Below are positions 17,873 through 27,078 of a stretch of DNA of 64,000 bases, piece after piece. Source of the stretch: Leeuwenhoekiella palythoae (GTDB lineage Bacteria > Bacteroidota > Bacteroidia > Flavobacteriales > Flavobacteriaceae); contig NZ_FQXT01000005.1 of assembly GCF_900130045.1 (NCBI RefSeq), positions 124,001 to 188,000 of the forward strand, written 5' to 3'. Positions within the stretch are counted from its first letter, which is position 1. Every line of letters begins with the position of its first letter. The notes beneath the pieces are model-generated. The model had not been told where the DNA came from. It did not search any database and was given only the letters and a program-made list of their open reading frames with translations. The translations under genes were made by a program, and so were the position numbers.

Positions 17873-18376
17873 TTAGTATTCAAAAAACCAGCCCGAGTTT
17901 TTTGCTTTGACAAAAAGCGTAAAGGACTTGATCTTCTTTTTATTTTCACTCATTAGAAAATACTGAAGGATTTCGGTTTCCTTGTCATTTGTTAGAACGT
18001 AAATTCTATCTTTAAACTCACCCGATGTATTGAACTGTAACTGGATTTCGCTTAATCCTTTCAGCTCTTCATAGGGGAAAACTTTAGGGTCATTAAGTTT
18101 TCGAATCTCTGGATTTGGAATTAACCATCCATTATTTTTTTTATTCTTACGGGTTTCCTTAATAATCTGGATTGCAAGTTTTTTCCTTTTGGTCACTGAA
18201 GCCTTAAGATTATCTTCTTTATCAGTCGAGATATACTCATCAAAAACAATTTCTGGATCAATAGATTTATCAAAAAGATCCAAAACAAAACGAGATATCA
18301 TTTTTTCTTGTTCATTTTCTTGGGAATAAGCCACATTAAAAGCTAAAATAAGTACTATAAAGTATGCTTTTTTCAT
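17873..18376 (-). CDS. small secreted protein of unknown function
   Basis: 167 residues from ATG at 18376; the seven preceding codons would bury the signal peptide. A cleavable signal (MKKAYFIVLILAFNVAYSQ) points to the periplasm. The mature part is charged and predicted mixed alpha/beta, with a basic KKRKKLAIQIIKETRKNKKN segment. No family recognised. Base composition is somewhat more AT-rich than its neighbours. The 300-base stretch just upstream looks like a decayed gene on the same strand. Confidence 0.6.
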   Translation of the reverse strand: MKKAYFIVLILAFNVAYSQENEQEKMISRFVLDLFDKSIDPEIVFDEYISTDKEDNLKASVTKRKKLAIQIIKETRKNKKNNGWLIPNPEIRKLNDPKVFPYEELKGLSEIQLQFNTSGEFKDRIYVLTNDKETEILQYFLMSENKKKIKSFTLFVKAKNSGWFFEY

Positions 18377-18458
18377 GAATGATTTTTTTATTAACATCTT
18401 CCTGATTCTTTAGAAGAATAGCTTTTATATTTTTTTACAGTAATGACATCATCAGAAT

Positions 18459-18758
18459 TCATCTTCCTACTTGCCTAGACTTCTTCCTGAATAAGTAAGT
18501 TAAGAAACTGTACTTGAAGGAAGTGTGATCCCTCCTCTTTTTTGCAACTTCAATAGCAGAATCAGCATAAGCACAACTACTCACATTATTTTTATTAGGA
18601 GGATTTTTGATCTATGTAATTATGTCACTGAGTTGAGATGCTTTGATCACTTTAAAAATACTTCCGTGAAATAAATATTCATTATTATCTCTTAATTCAG
18701 AATCATACGTCACACTAACACCTACAAATGCATAAATTGAGCTACTCTTAGGAAACAT
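18459..18758 (-). pseudogene. possible decayed gene with one in-frame stop
   Basis: In the otherwise gene-free 18398-18855 stretch, one minus-strand frame runs 100 codons with a single internal stop. From ATG 18758 it reads 48 residues (MFPKSSSIYAFVGVSVTYDS...) to TAG at 18614-18612, then 50 more (...SCAYADSAIEVAKKRRDHTS...) to TGA at 18459. The residue composition looks protein-like in both halves. A further 23-codon frame (MNSDDVITVKKYKSYSSKES...) starts at the TGA by a TGA/ATG overlap. Family unknown; chance cannot be excluded. Confidence 0.35.
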
Positions 18759-18855
18759 TCATTAATTCAAATATAGATATTAGGGTCTAAAGATTGCTAA
18801 TACAAATCTGTATCATTTAATAAATCCATTTCAAAAATCGTATCTTTAAAAGGCT

Positions 18856-20310
18856 ATGAAAATATTACTTACAGGAGCTAATGGTTATATCGGGATGCGA
18901 CTCATCCCCTTTCTTTTAGAGGCCGGGCACGAATTGGTTTGCGCCGTTCGGGACAAAAACAGACTAGCGGTAAACCTGCGTACGCGTTCTAAGATCAGTA
19001 TTGTTGAAATTGATTTTCTCGAAGAACCCAATCCAGATTTACTGCCTCAAGACATTGATGCGGCCTATTACCTGATTCATTCTATGACCTCATCAACGGT
19101 AGATTTTGATGAAAAAGAAAAACGCGCTGCAGAAAACTTTAATATTTATCTCTCTAAAACACGATGTGAGCAGGTAATTTATTTGAGTGGTATCGTGAAT
19201 GATGAAAAATTAAGCAAGCACCTCACCTCCCGAAAACAAGTAGAAGACACGCTATATCAAGGCAATTTTAATCTAACGGTTTTGCGCGCAGCCATCATTG
19301 TAGGTTCCGGGAGTTCTTCATTTGAGATCATTAGAGATCTCTGCGAAAAACTACCACTTATGATTACCCCAAAATGGGTAAAAACGCGCTGTCAGCCCAT
19401 TGCCATTCGTAATGTGATTCAGTATCTAACCGGAGTTCTAGGCAACAAATCATGCTACAATAATTCGTTTGACATTGGCGGTCCTGATGTTTTGACCTAT
19501 AAACAAATGATGCTGCTGTACTCTAAAATAAGAGGTCTTAGCCTTAGTATTTTAGACGTGCCGGTAATGAGTCCCAAGCTTTCGTCTTATTGGCTTTATT
19601 TTGTCACCTCAACCAGTTATAAACTTGCGCTCAATCTGGTTGACAGTATGCGTGTAGAAGTGATTACCTGCGATACACGTTTACAGGAAATGCTCCATAT
19701 AAAACCTATAAGTTATACGGATGCTATCAAGCTCGCTTTTGAAAAAATTGAACAAAACCAAGTAGTCTCCAGCTGGAAAGATAGTTTAGTAAGTGGGCGG
19801 TTTAGAAAAGATCTTAATCATTATATCAAAGTTCCTGAATACGGTTGCCTCAAAGATCGCCAAAGTATAAAGCTGAAAAATCCGGAACAAGCGCTTGAGA
19901 ACATTTGGTCAATTGGCGGTAAACGCGGCTGGTATTATGCTAACACCTTGTGGAAAATTCGCGGCTTTTTAGATAAGTTGTGGGGAGGTGTTGGTTTACG
20001 TAGAGGCCGCACACACAGCAATGAACTTTACGAAGGGGATTCTCTTGACTTTTGGCGCGTGCTTCTCGCGGATAAAGAGGAACGCCGTCTATTGCTTTTT
20101 GCCGAAATGCGCGTTCCTGGAGAGGCGTGGCTTGATTGGGAGATCGACGACGACAATATATTACATCAAACTGCTACCTTTAGACCTCGCGGACTCTGGG
20201 GCCGCCTTTATTGGTTCAGCATGCTGCCTTTTCACTATTTTATTTTCGGAGGAATGATTCGCAATATTGCGCGTTATGAACCTAAAACTACAGTAATATC
20301 AAATTCATAA
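18856..20310 (+). CDS. NAD(P)-binding SDR-like protein with C-terminal DUF2867
   Basis: 484 residues. N-terminal Rossmann domain with GANGYIGMRLIPFLLEAG (GxxGxxG) and an extended-SDR layout through about residue 300 (YYLIHSM, VIYLSGIV, VLRAAIIVG). The C-terminal third (GDSLDFWRVLLADKEERRLL ... MRVPGEAWLDWEI ... GLWGRLYWFSMLPFHYFIF) is DUF2867, a lipid- or START-like fold. Proteins of this two-domain form are often annotated as NAD-dependent epimerase-like with unknown substrate. A -7-like TATCTTTA ends 7 bases before the ATG. The BCCT gene follows after a short gap. Confidence 0.85.
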   Translation: MKILLTGANGYIGMRLIPFLLEAGHELVCAVRDKNRLAVNLRTRSKISIVEIDFLEEPNPDLLPQDIDAAYYLIHSMTSSTVDFDEKEKRAAENFNIYLSKTRCEQVIYLSGIVNDEKLSKHLTSRKQVEDTLYQGNFNLTVLRAAIIVGSGSSSFEIIRDLCEKLPLMITPKWVKTRCQPIAIRNVIQYLTGVLGNKSCYNNSFDIGGPDVLTYKQMMLLYSKIRGLSLSILDVPVMSPKLSSYWLYFVTSTSYKLALNLVDSMRVEVITCDTRLQEMLHIKPISYTDAIKLAFEKIEQNQVVSSWKDSLVSGRFRKDLNHYIKVPEYGCLKDRQSIKLKNPEQALENIWSIGGKRGWYYANTLWKIRGFLDKLWGGVGLRRGRTHSNELYEGDSLDFWRVLLADKEERRLLLFAEMRVPGEAWLDWEIDDDNILHQTATFRPRGLWGRLYWFSMLPFHYFIFGGMIRNIARYEPKTTVISNS

Positions 20311-20348
20311 CTACGCTAAAAGCAAATCTTTTAATTCTGATTCCGGCT

Positions 20349-21794
20349 GTGATTTTACTTGGTCTTGCCGGTCTGATCATTTTATTTACTGAAGAAAGTT
20401 ATGCATTGATCGAAACACTCTCAACCAGCATTCGCAGCTATTTTGGAAGGTTTTATCTTATTCTTGGTTTAGTATGTGTGCTTCTTCTTGTAGGACTTGC
20501 GGTGTCTCCCATAGGAAAATTTAAACTGGGAAGAACCAATGAAAAACCTGCATTTTCGCGATTGTCTTGGATCGCTATGCTTTACAGCGCCGGAATGGGT
20601 GCAGGCATTCTGCTCAGAGCTGTTCAAGAGCCCGTATTTATGCAGCAGAATCCGCCAATTGCTACAGAAACTTCTGCTGAAATTCAGGCTTTAGAATTTA
20701 CATTTTACCAATGGGGCTTTACCGCCTGGGCTTTTTATGCTGTTTTTGCTTTAGCCATTGGCACTGCTGTATTTAAATACGGTCGCCCGGCCTATACCAG
20801 CAGTACAGTTTTTACCCATTCAAAAACACGTGCTTCTAAAATTGGCATCAAGAGTATAGATCTGCTGGTAATTTTGACCACCGTCTTCGGACTCATCGCT
20901 GCTGTAGCATTAGGCGCACGACAAATTAAAGGCGGACTTGATTATTTAAACGGCGCTCTTTTAAGTGAAAATGTTTCGCTTGTAATCATAAGCGCAATTG
21001 GAGTTTTTGCACTGATCTCCGCTTTAAGCGGATTACAAAAAGGAATTAAACTGATATCCCGTGCTAATATCTTTTTGTGTGTTACCCTTCTGTTTTTCGT
21101 TTTTCTACAAGGAAATATCTTATCGATACTAAATCAGTTTGTGATCGCTTTATACCATTATTGTATTGATTTCATTCCGCTGAGTTTAGCTTACGGAAAT
21201 TTTGATCCGGGAGAGGCCTTTCTCACTGATTGGACGTATTATTATTGGGCGTTTTGGATCGCTTGGGCACCCTTTACGGGTATTTTTATCGCTAATATTT
21301 CCCGCGGAAGGACGCTTAGGGAAATTATAATCGGTGTGCTTTTGATCCCTTCGTTGGGAAGTTTTTTCTGGTTTACCGTTTTTGGCCAATCGGCTTTTGA
21401 GCTTATCGACGAATGGGGAAGCTATAACCGCGAGTTTGATAATGTATTCAGTTCTTTATTTATCTTCCTAAGTAATTATCCGCCGCAGTCAATCGTTAAT
21501 GCATTAGTCATTCTTTTACTACTAAGTTTTCTGGTAACCTCATTAGATTCGGCCATACTTGTTCTTAGTCTGCACAACAGCCGGTCTGAAAACCCATCAA
21601 AACGCAGCCGAATTTTATGGGGACTACTTTTGACACTTACTACAATCGCTTTTACGATTCTGAGCTTCAATAAAGAAAACGTTGATGTTTTAAACACGAT
21701 GCAAAAACTGCTCATCGTAACCTCTTTGCCGCTCAGCTTCTTTATGGTTTGGATGCTATTCCGCTGGATTAAAAGTCTGCTGACTAAAGCTTAG
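20349..21794 (+). CDS. BCCT family osmolyte/betaine transporter
   Basis: 481 residues from GTG 20349, twelve helices expected. Family marks: YSAGMGAGILLRAVQEPVF (glycine-rich helix 3 segment) and the Trp-rich WTYYYWAFWIAWAPFTGIFI of helix 8. BCCT carriers import betaine, choline, carnitine or related trimethylammonium compounds with Na+ or H+. The C-terminus is short, without the osmosensing extension. The start is doubtful: the frame is open back to 20286 and the residues before the GTG (LLILIPAV) would complete helix 1, but there is no ATG, GTG or TTG there. The 3' end overlaps ctlX by 11 bases tail-to-tail. Confidence 0.85.
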   Translation: MILLGLAGLIILFTEESYALIETLSTSIRSYFGRFYLILGLVCVLLLVGLAVSPIGKFKLGRTNEKPAFSRLSWIAMLYSAGMGAGILLRAVQEPVFMQQNPPIATETSAEIQALEFTFYQWGFTAWAFYAVFALAIGTAVFKYGRPAYTSSTVFTHSKTRASKIGIKSIDLLVILTTVFGLIAAVALGARQIKGGLDYLNGALLSENVSLVIISAIGVFALISALSGLQKGIKLISRANIFLCVTLLFFVFLQGNILSILNQFVIALYHYCIDFIPLSLAYGNFDPGEAFLTDWTYYYWAFWIAWAPFTGIFIANISRGRTLREIIIGVLLIPSLGSFFWFTVFGQSAFELIDEWGSYNREFDNVFSSLFIFLSNYPPQSIVNALVILLLLSFLVTSLDSAILVLSLHNSRSENPSKRSRILWGLLLTLTTIAFTILSFNKENVDVLNTMQKLLIVTSLPLSFFMVWMLFRWIKSLLTKA

Positions 21795-22716
21795 GCAAGA
21801 AAATTTCGGCTAACATACACCGTGCGCTTCCGCCACCACATGTCTCAATAGTGGTTAAATCACTGCTTAGAATCTCACAATACTTTGTGATACTTGCAAT
21901 CTGCGTGGCATCAAGGGCTTGATGCGCACTCGCACTCATGACTAAAAAGCGTTTACCCGCTGCATTTTTTACTTGCAGCATATTGCCTGCAAATTCATGC
22001 ATTTGCGCTTCAGTGATCGCAATAACCTCTTTACCCGATTCTTTAAGCTGATTGATCACTTGTTTGCGCTCCTTTTTATCATCTATAGATTGTAGGCAAA
22101 CCACAGCAAATTCTTCGGCAATACACATCATCACATTTGTGTGATAAATAGGAAGACGTTCATTACCAACCGTTTGATTTGCCGTAAATAGCACCGGTAA
22201 ATATTCAAAATCTTCACAAAATTCTATAAACAAATCTTCATCAGCGCGGGCCGAAAGCGCACAGTATGCCTTTTCATTTACCCGATCTAAAATAATGCTA
22301 CCGGTTCCTTCAAGAAAAAGTTCCTCTTCTTCTGCTTCGGTATAATCGATAACATTTTTAATTGCAAAACCAGCATCTTCCAATAACGTAAAAAATTCTT
22401 CGCGTCGTTCTCTACGCCTGTTTTCGGCATACATAGGGTACAGCGCCACATCGCCATTTTTGTGAGTACTCACCCAGTTATTTGGAAAAATGGAGTCTGG
22501 CGTATTCAATTCCTTTTCATCCTGAAGTACCAGCACATGGATCCCGGCAGCTTTCAATTTTGTTACAAATGCATCAAATTCTTGTTGCGCCTGCGCATTG
22601 ATCGCTTCGTTTTCCAACGCCAGATCTTCTTGAAAATAATTATTTACAGCAGTTTCTTCATTCTTTCTAAACGATGCAGGACGCACCATCAAAACGGTAT
22701 CAGTAACTTGACTCAT
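21784..22716 (-). CDS. ctlX: citrulline-utilisation hydrolase type guanidino hydrolase
   Basis: 310 residues from ATG at 22716; the longer frame to 22767 runs through its own promoter. Amidinotransferase/arginine-deiminase fold (GME superfamily), which acts on guanidino or ureido groups through a Cys thiol. Visible: MVRPASFRKNEETAVNNYF, substrate Asp in PDSIFPNNWVSTH, Glu in FLEGTGSIILDR, His in YHTNVMMCI and Cys in GGGSARCMLAEIF. The N-terminal pattern matches proteins named CtlX. The exact substrate is inferred from family. It is read after a DDAH-like paralogue but has its own promoter. Confidence 0.8.
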   Translation of the reverse strand: MSQVTDTVLMVRPASFRKNEETAVNNYFQEDLALENEAINAQAQQEFDAFVTKLKAAGIHVLVLQDEKELNTPDSIFPNNWVSTHKNGDVALYPMYAENRRRERREEFFTLLEDAGFAIKNVIDYTEAEEEELFLEGTGSIILDRVNEKAYCALSARADEDLFIEFCEDFEYLPVLFTANQTVGNERLPIYHTNVMMCIAEEFAVVCLQSIDDKKERKQVINQLKESGKEVIAITEAQMHEFAGNMLQVKNAAGKRFLVMSASAHQALDATQIASITKYCEILSSDLTTIETCGGGSARCMLAEIFLPKL

Positions 22717-22737
22717 AGGGGTAATTTTTTTTGCGGC

Positions 22738-22767
22738 CAAATGTAATAAGCTTAACCTAAAATTCAA
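22738..22767 (-). promoter_or_regulatory. ctlX promoter, TTG-N19-TACATTTG
   Basis: On the minus strand: TTG (22767-22765), 19 bases, then TACATTTG (22745-22738), an exact match to the Bacteroidota promoter. It lies 21 bases before the ATG at 22716, so ctlX can be expressed apart from the upstream hydrolase gene. Confidence 0.75.
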
Positions 22768-22801
22768 TAGTTAAACTAATAAGAATTGCATTTGCGAAAG
22801 C

Positions 22802-23716
22802 TTACTCGCGCACAAGTGGTAAGGTGCTGCACCTTAACAGGCCTTCTTGTTTTGAAATTTCGGCATACGGCACTTCTTCAACCGTGATCCCTTTACTTCG
22901 TAGCCAGGTATTCAAACGGGTAAAATTCTTTTCAGAAACAACCACATCGGGAGCGATAGAAAAAATATTTGAATTCATATGAAACATTTCTTCTGAGGAA
23001 ATTTCAAAGACATTTTCTGCACCAAAAAAGTCAACCAACCACTGGTATTCTTCTTCCTCCAAAAATCCGTTTTTGTGTAAAATAGCATACTTCTCTCCTA
23101 CTGGCTGAAAACAGCAATCCAGGTGTAATGCGTTTTCATAAGGATTGGTATTGGATTTTCTTAGATTGAAAGAAACCACTTTTTTATCAGGAAACTGGTT
23201 CTGAAGCGCTTCTACAGCCAGCATGTTTGTGCGTGCAATAATGTAATCTGCATAATCAGGACCGCGATAGACTCCAACGAAAATATAATCTCCGTGCGGC
23301 ATAACATCGCCACCTTCTATGTGCGCCTCTTCTGGAAAGCGTATGATCTTATCCTCATCTATCTGAGTAAGCACGTGTTCAATCGCCTCAATCTCCTGCT
23401 CACGATCTGGAAGAATATTTGCCTTGATAAACGTGTCCTCTATTACAAAACCAATATCTCTAGCAAAAATCTGGTTGTAATCATTTATGAGTTTCGGTCT
23501 AAAAACCTGTATTCCGTATTTATTAAAAACTTCCTCGACCGCATTCATTTCTTCTACCATATCCTCCTCTTTAGGATAGGTGTTTTCTTTGATATGAAGC
23601 AGTGACTTAGGATCGTAAGCATCCTCAAGCTTTGGCACTCCGCCGTTGCTTAACGCCGTACCCAAAATGACCGCCCTAAGGCGCGCAGTCTCATCTGTTA
23701 CATTAAGTTTTATCAT
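22802..23716 (-). CDS. dimethylarginine dimethylaminohydrolase / arginine deiminase-like hydrolase
   Basis: 304 residues from ATG at 23716; a GTG two codons earlier lies in the -7 box. Guanidino-group hydrolase of the pentein fold: Asp in IFARDIGFVIED, Glu in EEAHIEGGDVMPHG, His in NALHLDCCFQPVG and the catalytic Cys in LLRCSTLPLVRE at the very C-terminus. The pattern is of the DDAH/ADI group, which releases an amine or ammonia and leaves citrulline. Located right after gltA in the same direction but behind a strong terminator. Substrate among arginine, methylarginine or related compounds is not fixed. Confidence 0.82.
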   Translation of the reverse strand: MIKLNVTDETARLRAVILGTALSNGGVPKLEDAYDPKSLLHIKENTYPKEEDMVEEMNAVEEVFNKYGIQVFRPKLINDYNQIFARDIGFVIEDTFIKANILPDREQEIEAIEHVLTQIDEDKIIRFPEEAHIEGGDVMPHGDYIFVGVYRGPDYADYIIARTNMLAVEALQNQFPDKKVVSFNLRKSNTNPYENALHLDCCFQPVGEKYAILHKNGFLEEEEYQWLVDFFGAENVFEISSEEMFHMNSNIFSIAPDVVVSEKNFTRLNTWLRSKGITVEEVPYAEISKQEGLLRCSTLPLVRE

Positions 23717-23721
23717 AGTCA

Positions 23722-23729
23722 CAAATATA
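23722..23729 (-). promoter_or_regulatory. -7 box immediately before the DDAH-like gene
   Basis: Minus strand TATATTTG, exact TAnnTTTG consensus, only 5 bases before the ATG at 23716. Initiation would fall at or next to the start codon, giving a leaderless message. No clear -33 TTG, because the gltA terminator occupies that position. Confidence 0.45.
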
Positions 23730-23737
23730 AAAACAAA

Positions 23738-23769
23738 AGCGGGTTTCTGATAGCTATCAAAAACCCGCT
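23738..23769 (-). terminator. gltA terminator
   Basis: Long stem AGCGGGTTT / AAACCCGCT enclosing the palindrome TGATAGCTATCA; on the minus strand followed by TTTTGTTTTT. It lies 21 bases after the gltA stop codon. Confidence 0.9.
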
Positions 23770-23789
23770 CTGAACTGATTTATTGTTTT

Positions 23790-25076
23790 CTAACGCTCGT
23801 TCATAGGTTTGAATGGACGAAGTTTTTCTCCTATATAAACCTGACGTGGTCTTCCAATAGGTTCTTTGCGTAAACGCATTTCTCTCCATTGCGCGATCCA
23901 TCCCGGCACGCGGCCCATTGCAAACATTACGGTAAACATTTCAACAGGAATTCCTAAAGCACGGTAGATAATTCCTGAATAGAAATCTACGTTAGGATAT
24001 AATTTTCTTTTTACAAAATAATCGTCTTCTAAAGCCTCTTTCTCTAAGCCTTTTGCGATAGCTAAAACTTCATCTTCAATACCCAATTGCTCAAGTACAT
24101 CGTCTGCAGCTTTCTTAATGATTTTAGCTCTTGGATCAAAGTTTTTATAAACTCGGTGACCAAATCCCATTAAACGGAACGGATCTTCTTTATCCTTTGC
24201 CTTAGCCATATATTTCTTAGTATCACCACCATCTGCTTTGATGCCTTCTAACATCTCGATAACCGCTTGATTGGCTCCACCGTGAAGTGGTCCCCAAAGT
24301 GCAGAAATACCCGCAGAAATAGAAGCAAACAATCCTGCATGAGAAGATCCTACAACACGTACTGTTGAAGTTGAACAGTTTTGCTCGTGATCTGCGTGAA
24401 GGATTAAAAGTTTGTCTAATGCTTCAATTATTGTAGCATCTACCTTATACTCACTATTAGGTTTTGAGAACATCATTTTATGCAAGTTCTCAACATATGA
24501 AAGGCTGTCGTCTCCATAATCCAGCGGCTTGCTCATTTTGGTACGCATCGTCCACGCCACTAACACCGGAAACTTCCCTAAAAGTTTTACAATAGCGTTA
24601 TACATATCTTCTTCAGAATCTACATTTACGGCATCTGGATTAAATGCTGTTAATGCTGAAGTAAGTGATGCTAAAACACCCATAGGATGAGCAGACTTTG
24701 GAAAACCATTTAAAATTTTCTTTACATCTTCATCAACGTGATTCTCTTCTTTGATATCATTATGAAATTTAGTCAGCTGCTCTTCAGTAGGCAACTCTCC
24801 AAAAATCAAAAGATATACTACTTCTAAAAATGATGCTTTCTCGGCTAAATCTTCAATGGCGTAACCTCGGTATCTTAAAATTCCTTCTTCACCGTTAAGA
24901 AAAGTAATCGCACTTTCACAACTTCCGGTGTTTTTAAACCCGGGATCAATAGTTGTATAACCACCTGTTACTGCGCGCAAGCTGGCGATATCGATTGCAC
25001 TTTCATTTTCAGTACCAGTTACTATAGGAAACTCATAGGACTTATCACCTATCGTCAGTTTAGCATTATCTGCCAT
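23790..25076 (-). CDS. gltA: citrate synthase
   Basis: 428 residues, the hexameric (type II) citrate synthase length. Condenses oxaloacetate and acetyl-CoA at the entry of the TCA cycle. Catalytic features: His in ALWGPLHGGANQAVIEML, His/Arg in MGFGHRVYKNFDPRA and the Asp in NVDFYSGIIYRALG. The N-terminal beta-rich domain (GDKSYEFPIVTGTENESAID) typical of Gram-negative type II enzymes is present. The 507 bases between eno and this gene hold two tandem terminator-like RNA units, which may control its expression. Confidence 0.97.
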   Translation of the reverse strand: MADNAKLTIGDKSYEFPIVTGTENESAIDIASLRAVTGGYTTIDPGFKNTGSCESAITFLNGEEGILRYRGYAIEDLAEKASFLEVVYLLIFGELPTEEQLTKFHNDIKEENHVDEDVKKILNGFPKSAHPMGVLASLTSALTAFNPDAVNVDSEEDMYNAIVKLLGKFPVLVAWTMRTKMSKPLDYGDDSLSYVENLHKMMFSKPNSEYKVDATIIEALDKLLILHADHEQNCSTSTVRVVGSSHAGLFASISAGISALWGPLHGGANQAVIEMLEGIKADGGDTKKYMAKAKDKEDPFRLMGFGHRVYKNFDPRAKIIKKAADDVLEQLGIEDEVLAIAKGLEKEALEDDYFVKRKLYPNVDFYSGIIYRALGIPVEMFTVMFAMGRVPGWIAQWREMRLRKEPIGRPRQVYIGEKLRPFKPMNER

Positions 25077-25188
25077 TTCTTTAATATGTTTTAGCTGATT
25101 ATCAAAATTTTCAAGAGCTGCTAAATTACGAAATACAAAGGGATTTCTAAAGAATTTGGCACTTTTGGAAGGTTAAAAAAATGAAAAT

Positions 25189-25239
25189 AAAAAAGGGGTA
25201 AATACTATAAAAGTATACTACCCCTCACCCAACTTCAAA
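25189..25239 (-). ncRNA. repeat RNA unit B: 14-nt box plus intrinsic terminator
   Basis: Read on the minus strand: box TTTGAAGTTGGGTG (25239-25226) followed directly by a two-part stem, GGGGTA...TACCCC with inner AGTAT/ATACT and a 5-base loop, then a TTTTTT run (25194-25189). It could be the 3' end of a small RNA, or a transcription attenuator 113 bases ahead of gltA. The same box precedes a second terminator at 25265-25300. Confidence 0.5.
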
Positions 25240-25262
25240 ACTTAGATATCTTTAGTTTGGTT

Positions 25263-25314
25263 AAAAAGAGCGAAACATACTTATTTCAGAATCGCTCTTT
25301 CACCCAACTTCAAA
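25263..25314 (-). ncRNA. repeat RNA unit A: 14-nt box plus terminator-like hairpin
   Basis: Minus strand: the same box TTTGAAGTTGGGTG (25314-25301), then stem AAAGAGCGA / TCGCTCTTT with an 18-base loop, ending in a TTTTT run. The stem sequence is unrelated to that of unit B, while the box is identical and in the same position, 75 bases away. The T-run partly belongs to the stem, so termination strength is uncertain. Confidence 0.45.
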
Positions 25315-25361
25315 TTTTCTGACCTAGTAAACTAGATAATGTTAGGTGACATTAGTCTAAT

Positions 25362-25373
25362 TTTGAAGGCTGG
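25362..25373 (-). promoter_or_regulatory. anti-box able to pair with units A and B
   Basis: On the minus strand this reads CCAGCCTTCAAA. It can pair with the first eleven bases of the box in either unit (TTTGAAGTTGG): seven consecutive pairs, one bulged C, then four more including one G-T. It lies upstream of both in the direction of transcription toward gltA. Pairing is my inference from reading the sequence; no folding was run. Confidence 0.3.
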
Positions 25374-25540
25374 TTGTTCAATTTATTTGCGAGGTTAAAT
25401 TAATAGTTTTTTTCTTACTAACATTTCAAATCGAAAAAAAATTATACACTTAATCGTTAAAACCAATCACTTAAGTTATACTTTACAAGTAATAAACCAC
25501 TACTTTAATTTTTCGCTTTTTGGAATTTATAAGTATAAAA

Positions 25541-25567
25541 AAAGGGCACTCAAACGAGTACCCTTTT
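25541..25567 (-). terminator. eno terminator
   Basis: Stem AAAGGG(C)ACTC / GAGT(A)CCCTTT with a 4-base loop; on the minus strand it is followed by a run of T. It begins 17 bases past the eno stop codon. Between it and unit A (25315-25540) I see only AT-rich sequence. Confidence 0.8.
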
Positions 25568-25583
25568 CTAAAACTAAAAATGC

Positions 25584-26879
<1,296 letters not shown>

Positions 26880-27053
26880 CTAAATATTGATTAGTTAATA
26901 TAGTTTGCGCAATATACGGAATACTGCCCTATTTAGCCGCTAGCTACGGCGGTTTTACACGATTTTAAAGATTATTTAAAACTTGAGACCATCTTAAGGA
27001 TTTTGATAGAAAAACTGCAAGCCAAGTCATTTTACACCCTGCAAAACATAAAA

Positions 27054-27074
27054 AATCCCGGACTAGCCGGGATT
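27054..27074 (-). terminator. carA terminator
   Basis: Stem AATCCCGG / CCGGGATT, 5-base loop, followed on the minus strand by TTTTTTATG. It starts 5 bases after the carA stop codon. Confidence 0.88.
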
Positions 27075-27078
27075 GTAT

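Noticed and set aside
25226-25314. CRISPR-like reading of the two 14-nt boxes
   Set aside because: Only two copies, box far shorter than a CRISPR repeat, the intervening DNA is a terminator, and no cas genes are present.
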